A stretch of DNA of 32,207 nucleotides from Acidiparvus fluvialis (GTDB lineage: Bacteria > Acidobacteriota > Holophagae > Holophagales > Holophagaceae): positions 1-32,207 of the forward strand of contig JBFSVS010000010.1 in assembly GCA_041263285.1 (NCBI GenBank), in the 5' to 3' direction. Shown piece by piece: positions 15,306 through 23,620 of the stretch. Made by a program: the position numbers and the translations under genes. The notes beneath the pieces were generated by a model. That model had not been told where the DNA came from. It did not search any database and saw only the letters and a program-made list of their open reading frames with translations. Within the stretch, counting starts at the first letter, position 1, and each line of letters begins with the position of its first letter.

Positions 15306-15371
15306 GTCTGATAAGATAATCTTTTGTATCTGCGCTGACAAGCAACACTTAAATTCAAGGAGTTTATGGAT

Positions 15372-17606
15372 ATGAACAGTCTTAATACTTTAATGTATAT
15401 CGTTCTTGGCTGCACTTTTGCAGGACTTCTGTTTGCTGCCTGGCTGGTTCGATGGGTCATGGCTAAAGATACTGGAACGCCCGCAATGCGAAAAATATCT
15501 GACGCGATTAAAGATGGCGCGGAGGCCTTTTTGGCACGCCAGAACAGAACCATAGCTTATCTTTCCGTATTATTTGTCCTCCTACTATTTGCGGGCTACG
15601 GATTTATTAGAGATCATCAAGAATTCGATCCGGTTAATACCGCTCTGCAGTTGGGTATTTGGGTTGCACTTTCTTTTGCACTCGGAGCCCTTTGTTCAGT
15701 GTTTGCTGGTTATGTAGGAATGTGGGTCAGCATTCGATCTAACATCCGGACTGCGGCTGCTGCGCGGACTTCTTTAAACGAGGCGTTACAAATAGCGCTA
15801 AGAGGCGGGGCTGTTTCCGGGATGTTGGTTGTTGTTATGAGTCTTTTGGGTGTGGCGGGTCTATTTATGTTGGTCCAGTCCGTAAATCCTAATATTGCGG
15901 TTCAAAACATCCCCCTCCTTATCGTGGGCTATGGCTTTGGAGCCTCTTTTGTGGCTCTCTTTGCACAAGTGGGCGGCGGTATCTATACGAAGGCAGCGGA
16001 TGTGGGCGCGGATTTGGTTGGAAAAGTGGAAGCGGGTATTCCGGAAGATGACCCTAGGAATCCAGCAGTTATCGCTGATTTAGTGGGCGATAACGTTGGA
16101 GACTGTGCCGGTCGTGGTGCAGATTTATTTGAGTCTACTGCGGCTGAAAATATTGGAGCAATGATTCTCGGATCAACACTAGCCCTAGTAAGTGAGAAAA
16201 ATGGAATGGGATTTAGTATGGGCGTTGTAGGTGTGATGATGTTCCCTCTGGTCGCTCGGGCTTTTGGGATTTTAGCCTCCATTGTTGGAATTCTTTCTGT
16301 GAAACTCACTTCTGAAGATGAAGATCCTATGGCTGCTCTTAACCGTGGGTACTACATCTCAGTGATTCTTGCGTTGCCGATGTTTGCTTACGCATCTCAT
16401 TGGCTCCTCAATTCTCCTCAGGCGCCCAACGCTTGGTGGCATTTCTTTTTATGCGGCGTAATTGGTGTTATAACTTCAGTGATATATGTATTTATAACTC
16501 AATACTACACAGAATATAAATACAGGCCAGTCCGTGCGATCGCAGAAGCCTCAACTACGGGTCCGGCCACCAACGTCATTGAAGGAACCGCGGTAGGTTT
16601 TGAAAGTACCTGGATGCCGGTGGTCACATTAAGTGCTGCCTTACTCAGTTCGTATTACCTTGGTAAAACAAGTGGTCTACCTGAGGGTGGCTTGTTTGGA
16701 ACAGCGGTGGCAACGATGGGAATGCTGGCTTCGGCTGCGTACATCTTAGCCATGGATACGTTTGGACCTATTACCGATAACGCCGGCGGCATTGTTGAAA
16801 TGTCCGAACAACCAGAAGAGGTCCGAAAACGGACCGATCGTTTAGACTCGGTCGGTAATACCACGAAAGCACTGACCAAGGGCTACGCCATTGGTTCGGC
16901 AGGCTTGGCGGCTTTTCTTCTCTTCCAAGCTTATATTGATGAAATCAAGCACTATACGGGAATCGAAACACTCGATGTCAACTTGGGCAAGCCAGTAGTT
17001 TTTGTTGGAGCCCTGTTGGGCGCTATGCTCGTTTTCCTATTTAGTTCAATGTGTATTCGCGCAGTCGGTTCAGCGGCAAAGAGTATTATCGTTGAGGTAC
17101 GTAGGCAATTTTCCAGCTTACCCAGGGTAAACGACATTATTCAGTTCCCTGCTGATTTCAAACCTGACTACGGCGCATGCGTTGATATTGTCACCAAATC
17201 TGCACTAGCGAAGATGATCGCTCCCGGATTATTAGTTGTTCTAGCCCCAATAGTGGTTGGATTAACTTTCCGTGTATTTATTACAGATATCGATCGATAT
17301 ATTGCAGCAGAATCGGTTGCAGCCATGCTTATGGTCGGAACCATTACAGGCATTCTTATGGCACTTTATCTAAACAATTCTGGTGGAGCTTGGGACAATG
17401 CTAAGAAGTACATTGAGACAGGCGCACTTGGCGGCAAATATATCAAGGACGCGCAGGGTAATAAAGTAAAGAATCCCACGCATTCCGCCGCAGTTGTGGG
17501 TGATACCGTCGGCGATCCCTTTAAGGACACTGCTGGACCATCCCTCCACGTTCTGATCAAACTCCTGGCTACCGTAACCTTGGTGATGGCCCCCCTCTTT
17601 ATTTAA
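15372..17606 (+). CDS. hppA: K+-independent membrane H+-translocating pyrophosphatase
   Basis: This membrane pump couples PPi hydrolysis to proton export or membrane energisation. There are about 744 residues with around 16 membrane helices. The substrate site shows A-D-V-G-A-D-L-V-G-K-V-E followed by I-P-E-D-D-P-R-N-P and D-N-V-G-D-C-A-G-R-G-A-D; a second acidic set is at the end (V-G-D-T-V-G-D-P-F-K-D-T). The ion-type segment reads G-N-T-T-K-A-L-T-K-G-Y-A-I-G-S-A. Lys at about 499 and Thr three residues later mark the K+-insensitive H+-pumping subclass, since K+-dependent members have Ala there. AAGGAG (15357-15362) lies 9 nt from the ATG at 15372 and only 3 nt from the ATG at 15366, so the former is preferred. 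A strong terminator follows. Confidence 0.95.
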   Translation: MNSLNTLMYIVLGCTFAGLLFAAWLVRWVMAKDTGTPAMRKISDAIKDGAEAFLARQNRTIAYLSVLFVLLLFAGYGFIRDHQEFDPVNTALQLGIWVALSFALGALCSVFAGYVGMWVSIRSNIRTAAAARTSLNEALQIALRGGAVSGMLVVVMSLLGVAGLFMLVQSVNPNIAVQNIPLLIVGYGFGASFVALFAQVGGGIYTKAADVGADLVGKVEAGIPEDDPRNPAVIADLVGDNVGDCAGRGADLFESTAAENIGAMILGSTLALVSEKNGMGFSMGVVGVMMFPLVARAFGILASIVGILSVKLTSEDEDPMAALNRGYYISVILALPMFAYASHWLLNSPQAPNAWWHFFLCGVIGVITSVIYVFITQYYTEYKYRPVRAIAEASTTGPATNVIEGTAVGFESTWMPVVTLSAALLSSYYLGKTSGLPEGGLFGTAVATMGMLASAAYILAMDTFGPITDNAGGIVEMSEQPEEVRKRTDRLDSVGNTTKALTKGYAIGSAGLAAFLLFQAYIDEIKHYTGIETLDVNLGKPVVFVGALLGAMLVFLFSSMCIRAVGSAAKSIIVEVRRQFSSLPRVNDIIQFPADFKPDYGACVDIVTKSALAKMIAPGLLVVLAPIVVGLTFRVFITDIDRYIAAESVAAMLMVGTITGILMALYLNNSGGAWDNAKKYIETGALGGKYIKDAQGNKVKNPTHSAAVVGDTVGDPFKDTAGPSLHVLIKLLATVTLVMAPLFI

Positions 17607-17626
17607 TTCAAATCACTAAAGGGTAG

Positions 17627-17665
17627 AAATGAAAAAAAGGAGCATTTAGCTCCTTTTTTTCATTT
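17627..17665 (+). terminator. Strong intrinsic terminator after hppA
   Basis: A perfect 17-bp inverted repeat (17627-17643 and 17649-17665) has a 5-nt loop. GGAGC/GCTCC is at the inner end, a run of seven A in the left arm, and seven T in the right arm. As RNA, the GC core followed by seven U is a standard Rho-independent terminator. The A run on the other side makes it symmetric, so it could work on either strand. It separates hppA from the oligopeptidase gene. Confidence 0.92.
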
Positions 17666-17723
17666 AGCCTTGGGTTGCGAAGATAGCCGTATATTAAACT
17701 AGATAAAACGGTAGGGGTGCCCT

Positions 17724-19826
17724 TTGGATTATATGAGACTCGGCTCTTTGATTTTTCTACTCTCTAACCTGATTTTCATTAATGGACAAACAGCCATGAC
17801 TCAACCACCCAAAGCCAAAACCCAGAAACACGAGGAGATTCGCCATGGGCAAACCGTGAGCGATCCATGGTTCTGGCTAAGAGAGAAGTCAAATTCAAAA
17901 GTGATCGATTACCTGAATGAGGAAAATCAGTATACCGATCTTATGACACAGGATATTTCTGGATTCACCCAGGACTTGTATAAAGAAATGTTAGGTCGCA
18001 TCAAGCAAACGGATATGCAGGTACCCTACGCACGGGGTTCTTGGCTCTATTACTCAAGAACCGAAGAAGGGAAGCAATATTCCCTAATGTGTAGAAAACC
18101 AAAATCTGGTGGGAAAGAAGATGTTTTTCTTGATCTCAATGAACTTGCTAAGGGCCATGCTTTTGCGTCTCTGGGGGGCATGACTATAACGGAAGATGGC
18201 CATTTGCTCGCTTTCACCATGGATACAACGGGCTTTCGTCAATATCGTTTATCCATTAAAGATTTATCTTCAGGAAAACTAATTGGTTTCACGGCTGAAC
18301 GTGTCACCTCGATGACCTGGTCTACAGATGGAGAAACCCTCTTTTACACCACCGAAGATTCGGTCACTAAACGATCAAATCAGGTATGGCGTCGGAGTCT
18401 CAAGGACCCTGAGCCACATCTTGTCATGGAAGAGAAAGATGAAAAATTCAGCCTTTATTTGAATAAATCTAGTGATGAAAACTTTATTTTTGTCTCAATT
18501 CGCAGTACCGATACTTGGGAAAACTGGTCTTTAGACCCCAAAAACCCTAATTTGTCACCTATCTGCATACTTCCTCGCAAGACTGGGCATAAATACGACG
18601 TTGATCATGGAAATAATGCCTTCTTCATCAGAACTAATGCTAATGCGAAAAACTTTAAGATTGTCAGAACCCTGAGTCCTTCAAAGGTGGAATCATGGGT
18701 CGACTTTGTTGCTCATAATCCCAATATCCTCATTGAGGGTTTCGATCTGTTTAAAGGGTATGCCGTTTTATCTACCACACAGAATGCATTAGCTAAACTT
18801 CAACTTTATGATTTTGAACGAAAGAAGTGGGATGATTTTAAATTTGATGAAAGCCTTTATACTCTTTCTGGTGCCGAAAATCCTGAATACGATACGCCTA
18901 GTTATCGCTTTAGTTACCAAAGTATGATTACGCCACCCACCCTTTACGAATATGACTTCAAGTCTCAGACTAAGAAAGTCTTAAAACAACAAGAGATTAT
19001 CGGAGACTTCAATCCTAAGGATTATGTCACCGAACGACAATGGGCAGTTGCGCGAGATGGTGTACGAATCCCTTTAAGCATTCTCCATAAAAAAGGAATT
19101 CAACGTGACGGTAAATCCCCGGCTTTTCTCTACGCCTATGGTTCCTATGGCCTAGGCCTTGATCCTAGTTTTAGTAGCGCCCGTCTGAGCCTCGTGAATC
19201 GTGGGATAGTTTTTGTCCTTGCCCATATTCGCGGTGGAAACGAAATGGGTGAAGCGTGGCACGATCAAGGGATGCTACTAAACAAAATGAATACCTTTAA
19301 TGACTTTATCGATTCGGCGCTTTGGCTTTCTAAAGAAAAATTTGTAGATCCTAAGCGTATTGTGATCGAAGGAGGAAGCGCCGGAGGTCTCCTAATGGGT
19401 GCAGTGACCAATATGCGCCCAGATCTTTGGGCGGCTGTTCATTCCGCCGTTCCATTTGTGGATGTAATGAATACCATGTGGGACGAGTCTCTTCCTTTGA
19501 CCGTCGGAGAATTTACTGAGTGGGGGGATCCTAAAGATAAAACATACTACGACTACATGTTAAGTTACTCACCGTACGATAATATCTCTAAGCAAAATTA
19601 TCCTCCAGTTCTTGTCACCACTTCACTTAATGACAGCCAAGTCATGTATTGGGAGCCAGCTAAATATGTCGCCAAGTTGAGGACCTATAAGACGAATGAA
19701 ACGCCCTTGCTTCTGAAGTGCAACATGGCGGCTGGCCACGGGGGAGCATCGGGACGTTATGATGCCCTCAAAGAAAGAGCGTTTCAATGGTCATGGCTTC
19801 TAGCGCAAATTGGGATCAAGAAGTAA
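17724..19826 (+). CDS. Exported oligopeptidase B-like serine peptidase (S9A)
   Basis: This prolyl-oligopeptidase-family enzyme has 700 residues. Residues about 1-24 are a signal peptide or membrane anchor (G-S-L-I-F-L-L-S-N-L-I-F), followed by the N-terminal D-P-W-F-W-L-R motif. A seven-bladed propeller spans about 75-430. The hydrolase domain has catalytic Ser552 in G-G-S-A-G-G, Asp637 in L-N-D-S-Q-V and His672 in A-G-H-G-G. S-L-P-L-T-V-G-E-F-T-E-W-G and Y-W-E-P-A-K-Y-V-A-K-L-R are features of oligopeptidase B, which cuts after Arg/Lys, rather than of prolyl oligopeptidase. AGGGG sits 6 nt before a TTG at 17724, so that start is used; the ATG at 17733 is the alternative. Location outside the cytoplasm would suit a peptide-scavenging role. 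Confidence 0.92.
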   Translation: MDYMRLGSLIFLLSNLIFINGQTAMTQPPKAKTQKHEEIRHGQTVSDPWFWLREKSNSKVIDYLNEENQYTDLMTQDISGFTQDLYKEMLGRIKQTDMQVPYARGSWLYYSRTEEGKQYSLMCRKPKSGGKEDVFLDLNELAKGHAFASLGGMTITEDGHLLAFTMDTTGFRQYRLSIKDLSSGKLIGFTAERVTSMTWSTDGETLFYTTEDSVTKRSNQVWRRSLKDPEPHLVMEEKDEKFSLYLNKSSDENFIFVSIRSTDTWENWSLDPKNPNLSPICILPRKTGHKYDVDHGNNAFFIRTNANAKNFKIVRTLSPSKVESWVDFVAHNPNILIEGFDLFKGYAVLSTTQNALAKLQLYDFERKKWDDFKFDESLYTLSGAENPEYDTPSYRFSYQSMITPPTLYEYDFKSQTKKVLKQQEIIGDFNPKDYVTERQWAVARDGVRIPLSILHKKGIQRDGKSPAFLYAYGSYGLGLDPSFSSARLSLVNRGIVFVLAHIRGGNEMGEAWHDQGMLLNKMNTFNDFIDSALWLSKEKFVDPKRIVIEGGSAGGLLMGAVTNMRPDLWAAVHSAVPFVDVMNTMWDESLPLTVGEFTEWGDPKDKTYYDYMLSYSPYDNISKQNYPPVLVTTSLNDSQVMYWEPAKYVAKLRTYKTNETPLLLKCNMAAGHGGASGRYDALKERAFQWSWLLAQIGIKK

Positions 19827-19830
19827 TTCG

Positions 19831-20541
19831 CTAATCGTCTGGTTTCAGCATCCGATAACCCACACCAATCGATGTTTCGATCAAATCTCCGTATGCTCCC
19901 AATTTGGATCGAACTCTTTTAACATGAGCATCAATGGTCCGACTTTCACCAAGATAATCGAGTCCCCAAACGGACTGGAGGATCTTTTCTCGACTTAATA
20001 CTCTTCCTTGGTTCTCTATCAAATAAACAAGTAATTCAAACTCTTTGCGGGTGAACTCAGTAGAGATTTTTTTATTAATATGAACTTGTCGGCTTGAAAG
20101 ATCAACCCTAATCGGACCGCATTGAAGGGTTAATTGAGCAGTATCGTTTGGATCTATTTGTGTTCGACGCATAAGGGCCTTCACGCGAGCTGATAGTTCC
20201 CGAATGGAATAGGGTTTCGATATGTAATCATCCGCTCCGAGCTCTAAGCCGATAACACGATCGATTTCTTCTGTCCTAGCTGTAACCAGAATGCAGGGGA
20301 GATTCTTGAGGGTTGCAGATCCCCTCAAATAACGCAATATATCAAGCCCATCCATATCGGGTAGGGTCAGGTCTATCAAAGCGATATGGTAGAGCGAGGC
20401 GTCTTTATCGGCTAATTTGAGGGCCTCCAATGCCTTTTGTCCAGTAGAAAAAGCACTTGATTTAAAGCCTTCTCGAGATAAAGCCTGGATAAGTGATTGT
20501 TGTATATCAAAATCGTCTTCAACAATAAATGCGTGAAGCAT
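19831..20541 (-). CDS. phoB: Phosphate regulon response regulator (PhoB-like, OmpR family)
   Basis: This 236-residue response regulator has a receiver domain (about 1-120) with the acidic pocket E-D-D at 8-10, phospho-acceptor Asp57 in L-I-D-L-T-L-P-D-M-D-G, conserved Thr87 and Lys109. A winged-helix DNA-binding domain follows (about 140-234), with F-E-L-L-V-Y-L and the recognition helix around T-I-D-A-H-V-K-R-V-R-S-K-L-G. Its place at the end of the pst operon, 2 nt after phoU, points to PhoB, which activates pst under phosphate starvation. No PhoR histidine kinase is present on either side, so it must be encoded elsewhere or replaced. Its stop is 4 nt from that of the oligopeptidase gene. 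Confidence 0.88.
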   Translation of the reverse strand: MLHAFIVEDDFDIQQSLIQALSREGFKSSAFSTGQKALEALKLADKDASLYHIALIDLTLPDMDGLDILRYLRGSATLKNLPCILVTARTEEIDRVIGLELGADDYISKPYSIRELSARVKALMRRTQIDPNDTAQLTLQCGPIRVDLSSRQVHINKKISTEFTRKEFELLVYLIENQGRVLSREKILQSVWGLDYLGESRTIDAHVKRVRSKLGAYGDLIETSIGVGYRMLKPDD

Positions 20542-20543
20542 GC

Positions 20544-21215
20544 CTAATCTCGTTGGTCTAGATAGGTGTGTTTAGCGTTATGGCCTTCGACCATAAAAAT
20601 AACTTCTTCGGCGATATTAGTAGCTTGATCCGCAATGCGTTCCCAATTCTTTATAATCAGGATGATATGGGATCCCCGTTCTACGGCCCCTGGGTCCTTT
20701 TGCATTATCTTTAAAACCTCATCGTAAGTTTTAGCATAGAGTTTATCGACAATATCGTCATCCGTAATAACAGATCTAGCTAAATCAACATTCTTAGATA
20801 AGAAAGAATCGAAGGATCTTTTGACTAGTTTCAAAGCCTCAGATCCGATTTCATTGATCCATTTATCATCGAGAGTGCTTGGTTGATTTACGATATTGAT
20901 GAATCTTTTTGATATGTTAACTGAATGGTCTCCAATCCGCTCTAATTCGGAAATAATCTTTAAAGTAGAGGCGACTATTCGGAGATCGGTGGCGAAGGGG
21001 GCTCGAAGGGCTAGAATATCAAGGCACTTTTTTTCCAACTCGATTTCATGAATGTCAATAGATCGGTCCAAATCCAAGACAGTGGTGCCTAAGGCGGCAT
21101 TGCGCTTAAGATAGCAATCCCTTGTTAGTTCCACCATGCGCTCTACTTCGCCTGCCATGATGGCTAATCCCGTGCGTAAACCTTGAAGTTCTTCATCAAG
21201 ATGTATTTGATTCAT
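20544..21215 (-). CDS. phoU: Phosphate transport regulator PhoU
   Basis: This 223-residue all-helical protein is built from two PhoU three-helix repeats. Each carries a metal-cluster motif: E-L-E-R-I-G-D-H-S-V-N-I in the first and W-E-R-I-A-D-Q-A-T-N-I-A-E-E-V in the second. PhoU links the Pst transporter to PhoR, damping the Pho response and limiting phosphate uptake when phosphate is plentiful. It overlaps pstB by four bases (ATGA) and is followed by phoB after 2 nt, so expression should be coupled. The length is a little below that of E. coli PhoU (241). Confidence 0.94.
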   Translation of the reverse strand: MNQIHLDEELQGLRTGLAIMAGEVERMVELTRDCYLKRNAALGTTVLDLDRSIDIHEIELEKKCLDILALRAPFATDLRIVASTLKIISELERIGDHSVNISKRFINIVNQPSTLDDKWINEIGSEALKLVKRSFDSFLSKNVDLARSVITDDDIVDKLYAKTYDEVLKIMQKDPGAVERGSHIILIIKNWERIADQATNIAEEVIFMVEGHNAKHTYLDQRD

Positions 21216-22015
21216 CCGAATCTCCCCGAAATATAGTCTTCTGTTATTTTGATTGACGGATTAGTAAATATTTTTTCAGTCTTACCAACCTCAATCAATT
21301 TTCCAAGCCAAAAAAATGAGGTAAAGTCAGAAACGCGAGCTGCTTGTTGCATGTTATGGGTAACAATGATGATGGTATAGGATTTCTTAAGATTAAAAAT
21401 TAACTCTTCAATCTTGGTCGTTGCTATTGGATCCAGCGCAGAGCAGGGCTCGTCCATTAGTAGAATTTGAGGCTTCACGCATAGTGCTCTTGCGATACAC
21501 AGCCTCTGTTGTTGACCCCCGGATAAACCCATCGCATTTTCTCGTAAACGATCTTTGACCTCGTCCCATAACCCGGCATCCCTTAAACTTTGTTCTACGG
21601 ATTGTTCAATGAACTCTTTGTCTGTGATGCCCGCAATTCGAAGACCATAGCAGACGTTCTCAAAGATACTTTTAGGAAAAGGATTAGATTTTTGAAATAC
21701 CATTCCAATGTTTCGTCGAAGTTCGATGACATCACAACTTTTGTCGTAAATGTCAATACCATTGACCATAACTTTACCTTGTACGTAAGCCCCATCGATT
21801 AAATCATTCATACGGTTGATAGATCGCAAGAGTGTACTCTTGCCACACCCGGAAGGCCCAATGAGAGCCATCACGGTATGTTGATTAACGGATAAATCAA
21901 TATTGAATAGGGCTTGAGTCGGTCCATAGAAAAAATTGAAGTTTTGGATCGATATAACTTCATTGTCGTTCGTGGCATTCTTGGTCGTGCTGTCAGTGAT
22001 TCGTTCATTCACCAT
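21212..22015 (-). CDS. pstB: Phosphate ABC transporter ATP-binding protein PstB
   Basis: The ATPase of the high-affinity phosphate importer has 267 residues. The Walker A motif G-P-S-G-C-G-K-S is at about 53-60, the Q-loop follows with G-M-V-F-Q-K-S-N-P-F-P (the K-x-N-P-F-P stretch is typical of PstB), the signature is L-S-G-G-Q-Q-Q-R, and Walker B is I-L-L-M-D-E-P. The switch His is in I-V-T-H-N-M-Q-Q-A. The first 20 residues are a polar, Asn/Thr-rich extension. AGGAGG about 10 nt before the ATG supports the start. It follows pstA by 15 nt and overlaps phoU by ATGA. Confidence 0.97.
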   Translation of the reverse strand: MVNERITDSTTKNATNDNEVISIQNFNFFYGPTQALFNIDLSVNQHTVMALIGPSGCGKSTLLRSINRMNDLIDGAYVQGKVMVNGIDIYDKSCDVIELRRNIGMVFQKSNPFPKSIFENVCYGLRIAGITDKEFIEQSVEQSLRDAGLWDEVKDRLRENAMGLSGGQQQRLCIARALCVKPQILLMDEPCSALDPIATTKIEELIFNLKKSYTIIIVTHNMQQAARVSDFTSFFWLGKLIEVGKTEKIFTNPSIKITEDYISGRFG

Positions 22016-22030
22016 GAGGTATTTTCCTCC

Positions 22031-23620
22031 TTAAAAGGTACTTCCGCCAAGATTCTTTCTTGCCCTCTTGCGGAGAATGAGAGCTGCCAAATTAAGGGAA
22101 ATGACAATCAAAACTAAAAGCAGGGCTGTCATAAAGACCATTGGCTTTGCGGCCTCGCTGTTCGGACTTTGAAAACCCACGTCAAATATATGAAATCCAA
22201 GATGCATGAACTTTCGGTCTAGGTGAAAAAAAGGCCATGTGGAGTCAATGGGAAGGGAGGGAGCCAGCTTTACCACTCCGGTAATCATGAGGGGGGCGAC
22301 TTCTCCAGCGCCTCTCGCCATGGCAAGGATAAAGCCTGTCAATATACCGGGTGCAGATCCCGGTAACACAATGTGGGTGATGGTCTGCCATTTGGTTGAA
22401 CCCAACGCTAAGCTTGCTTCTCTCTGCGACCTAGGAATAGCTGCAATAGATTCTTCTGTGGCGACAATAACCACCGGGATCGTTAGGAGAGCAAGAGTCA
22501 AAGAGGCCCACAAAATTCCCCCGGTACCAAAGGTTGGGGCAGGTAGTGCATTACTGTAGAATAACTGATCGATTGAACCTCCAATACCGTATACGAAAAA
22601 TCCTAATCCGAATACGCCAAAGACAATTGAAGGAACCCCGGCTAGATTATTGACCGCAATGCGTATCGACCTCGTAAGCAGGTTGTTGCGAGCATATTCT
22701 TTTAAATAGATTGCAGCAATGACTCCCAAAGGGACTACTAGGATCGACATAATCAGGACCATGAGCACTGTCCCAAAAATCGCTGGGAATACCCCGCCTT
22801 CGGTGTTGGATTCACGGGGCTGACTCGAGAGAAATTCATTTATTCTTGAGAAAAAAATTAACGACTTTCCCCATAAATTAAGATTGTTGGGCTCGAAGTA
22901 TCTCACGATGTACCTAATCTTTAGGTCCATAGCTCGGCCATCGTCTATTCGAACTTGCACTGAAGCCTGATTGGCCGATGTCTCTAATTGATCAAGTTGA
23001 GTTGATAGGACTCGGTATTCAGATTCTAACAAGAGATTTTCTTCTGTGATATGTCTTCGGGTTGTTTCATCAATCTTTGATTTAAGAGTTAATCTATTTG
23101 CCTCAACTTTCTGATTGATTTTCCCGATTTTTGTTTTCCGAATCTCATTGATCTGACTTCTTAACTGTTCTGTCTTGGATATGACTGAGTGAGGTATACG
23201 GTTGTTGACTATCGGTTCCTGAAGATCTCGAGTTACTAGGGATTCGAAACGTCCAATTAGATAACCATACTCCTCACGTTCGACAAGAACGATATCCTTT
23301 GGATAAAGAATCGATTTAATTGAAGTGGCCTCAATCCATCTAAAATCAAGGCCGTTTAGATCTCGATTTCCTACTCTAAATTGGTATTTGGCCGTATCGT
23401 TTGCAGTAGCCGATTCATAGTCGGTTAGGATGCCAAGTACTTTGGAACCATCATTTAATTCTACTTGAGCTATGGGGGATGGCCAAAAGGCCCTTAACCC
23501 TTCTTTGGATATAAATAGGATAAGTCCTGCAATCATCATTAAGGCAATGGACAGGAAAGCCCCGCTTAGCCAGATGAAGGGGGAACCGTATCTTAGGTAG
23601 GATTTAAGATTTTGAATCAT
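22031..23620 (-). CDS. pstA: Phosphate ABC transporter permease PstA with large periplasmic insertion
   Basis: This protein has 529 residues against about 290 for E. coli PstA. A first membrane helix (about 16-38) is followed by some 235 extra residues, predicted to be periplasmic. They comprise a beta-rich section (about 50-140), a charged coiled coil (about 150-217, rich in Glu, Lys, Arg and Gln), and another short beta part. The permease core begins near residue 276 (P-A-I-F-G-T-V-L-M) and has the EAA loop A-S-L-A-L-G-S-T-K-W-Q-T with V-L-P-G-S-A-P-G-I. Enlarged PstA proteins of this kind also occur in Pseudomonas and Vibrio relatives. The start overlaps pstC by ATGA. The insertion probably meets that of PstC or PstS; this is inference. 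Confidence 0.92.
   Translation of the reverse strand: MIQNLKSYLRYGSPFIWLSGAFLSIALMMIAGLILFISKEGLRAFWPSPIAQVELNDGSKVLGILTDYESATANDTAKYQFRVGNRDLNGLDFRWIEATSIKSILYPKDIVLVEREEYGYLIGRFESLVTRDLQEPIVNNRIPHSVISKTEQLRSQINEIRKTKIGKINQKVEANRLTLKSKIDETTRRHITEENLLLESEYRVLSTQLDQLETSANQASVQVRIDDGRAMDLKIRYIVRYFEPNNLNLWGKSLIFFSRINEFLSSQPRESNTEGGVFPAIFGTVLMVLIMSILVVPLGVIAAIYLKEYARNNLLTRSIRIAVNNLAGVPSIVFGVFGLGFFVYGIGGSIDQLFYSNALPAPTFGTGGILWASLTLALLTIPVVIVATEESIAAIPRSQREASLALGSTKWQTITHIVLPGSAPGILTGFILAMARGAGEVAPLMITGVVKLAPSLPIDSTWPFFHLDRKFMHLGFHIFDVGFQSPNSEAAKPMVFMTALLLVLIVISLNLAALILRKRARKNLGGSTF

Noticed and set aside
15366..15368. ATG 15366 as hppA start
   Set aside because: It is only 3 nt from AAGGAG, while the ATG at 15372 has the ideal 9 nt. 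The difference is two residues.
15983..16309. Long open frames opposite hppA, pstC, pepA and the dehydrogenase genes
   Set aside because: They lie entirely within well-supported genes, have no family motifs, and follow from codon bias of the sense gene.
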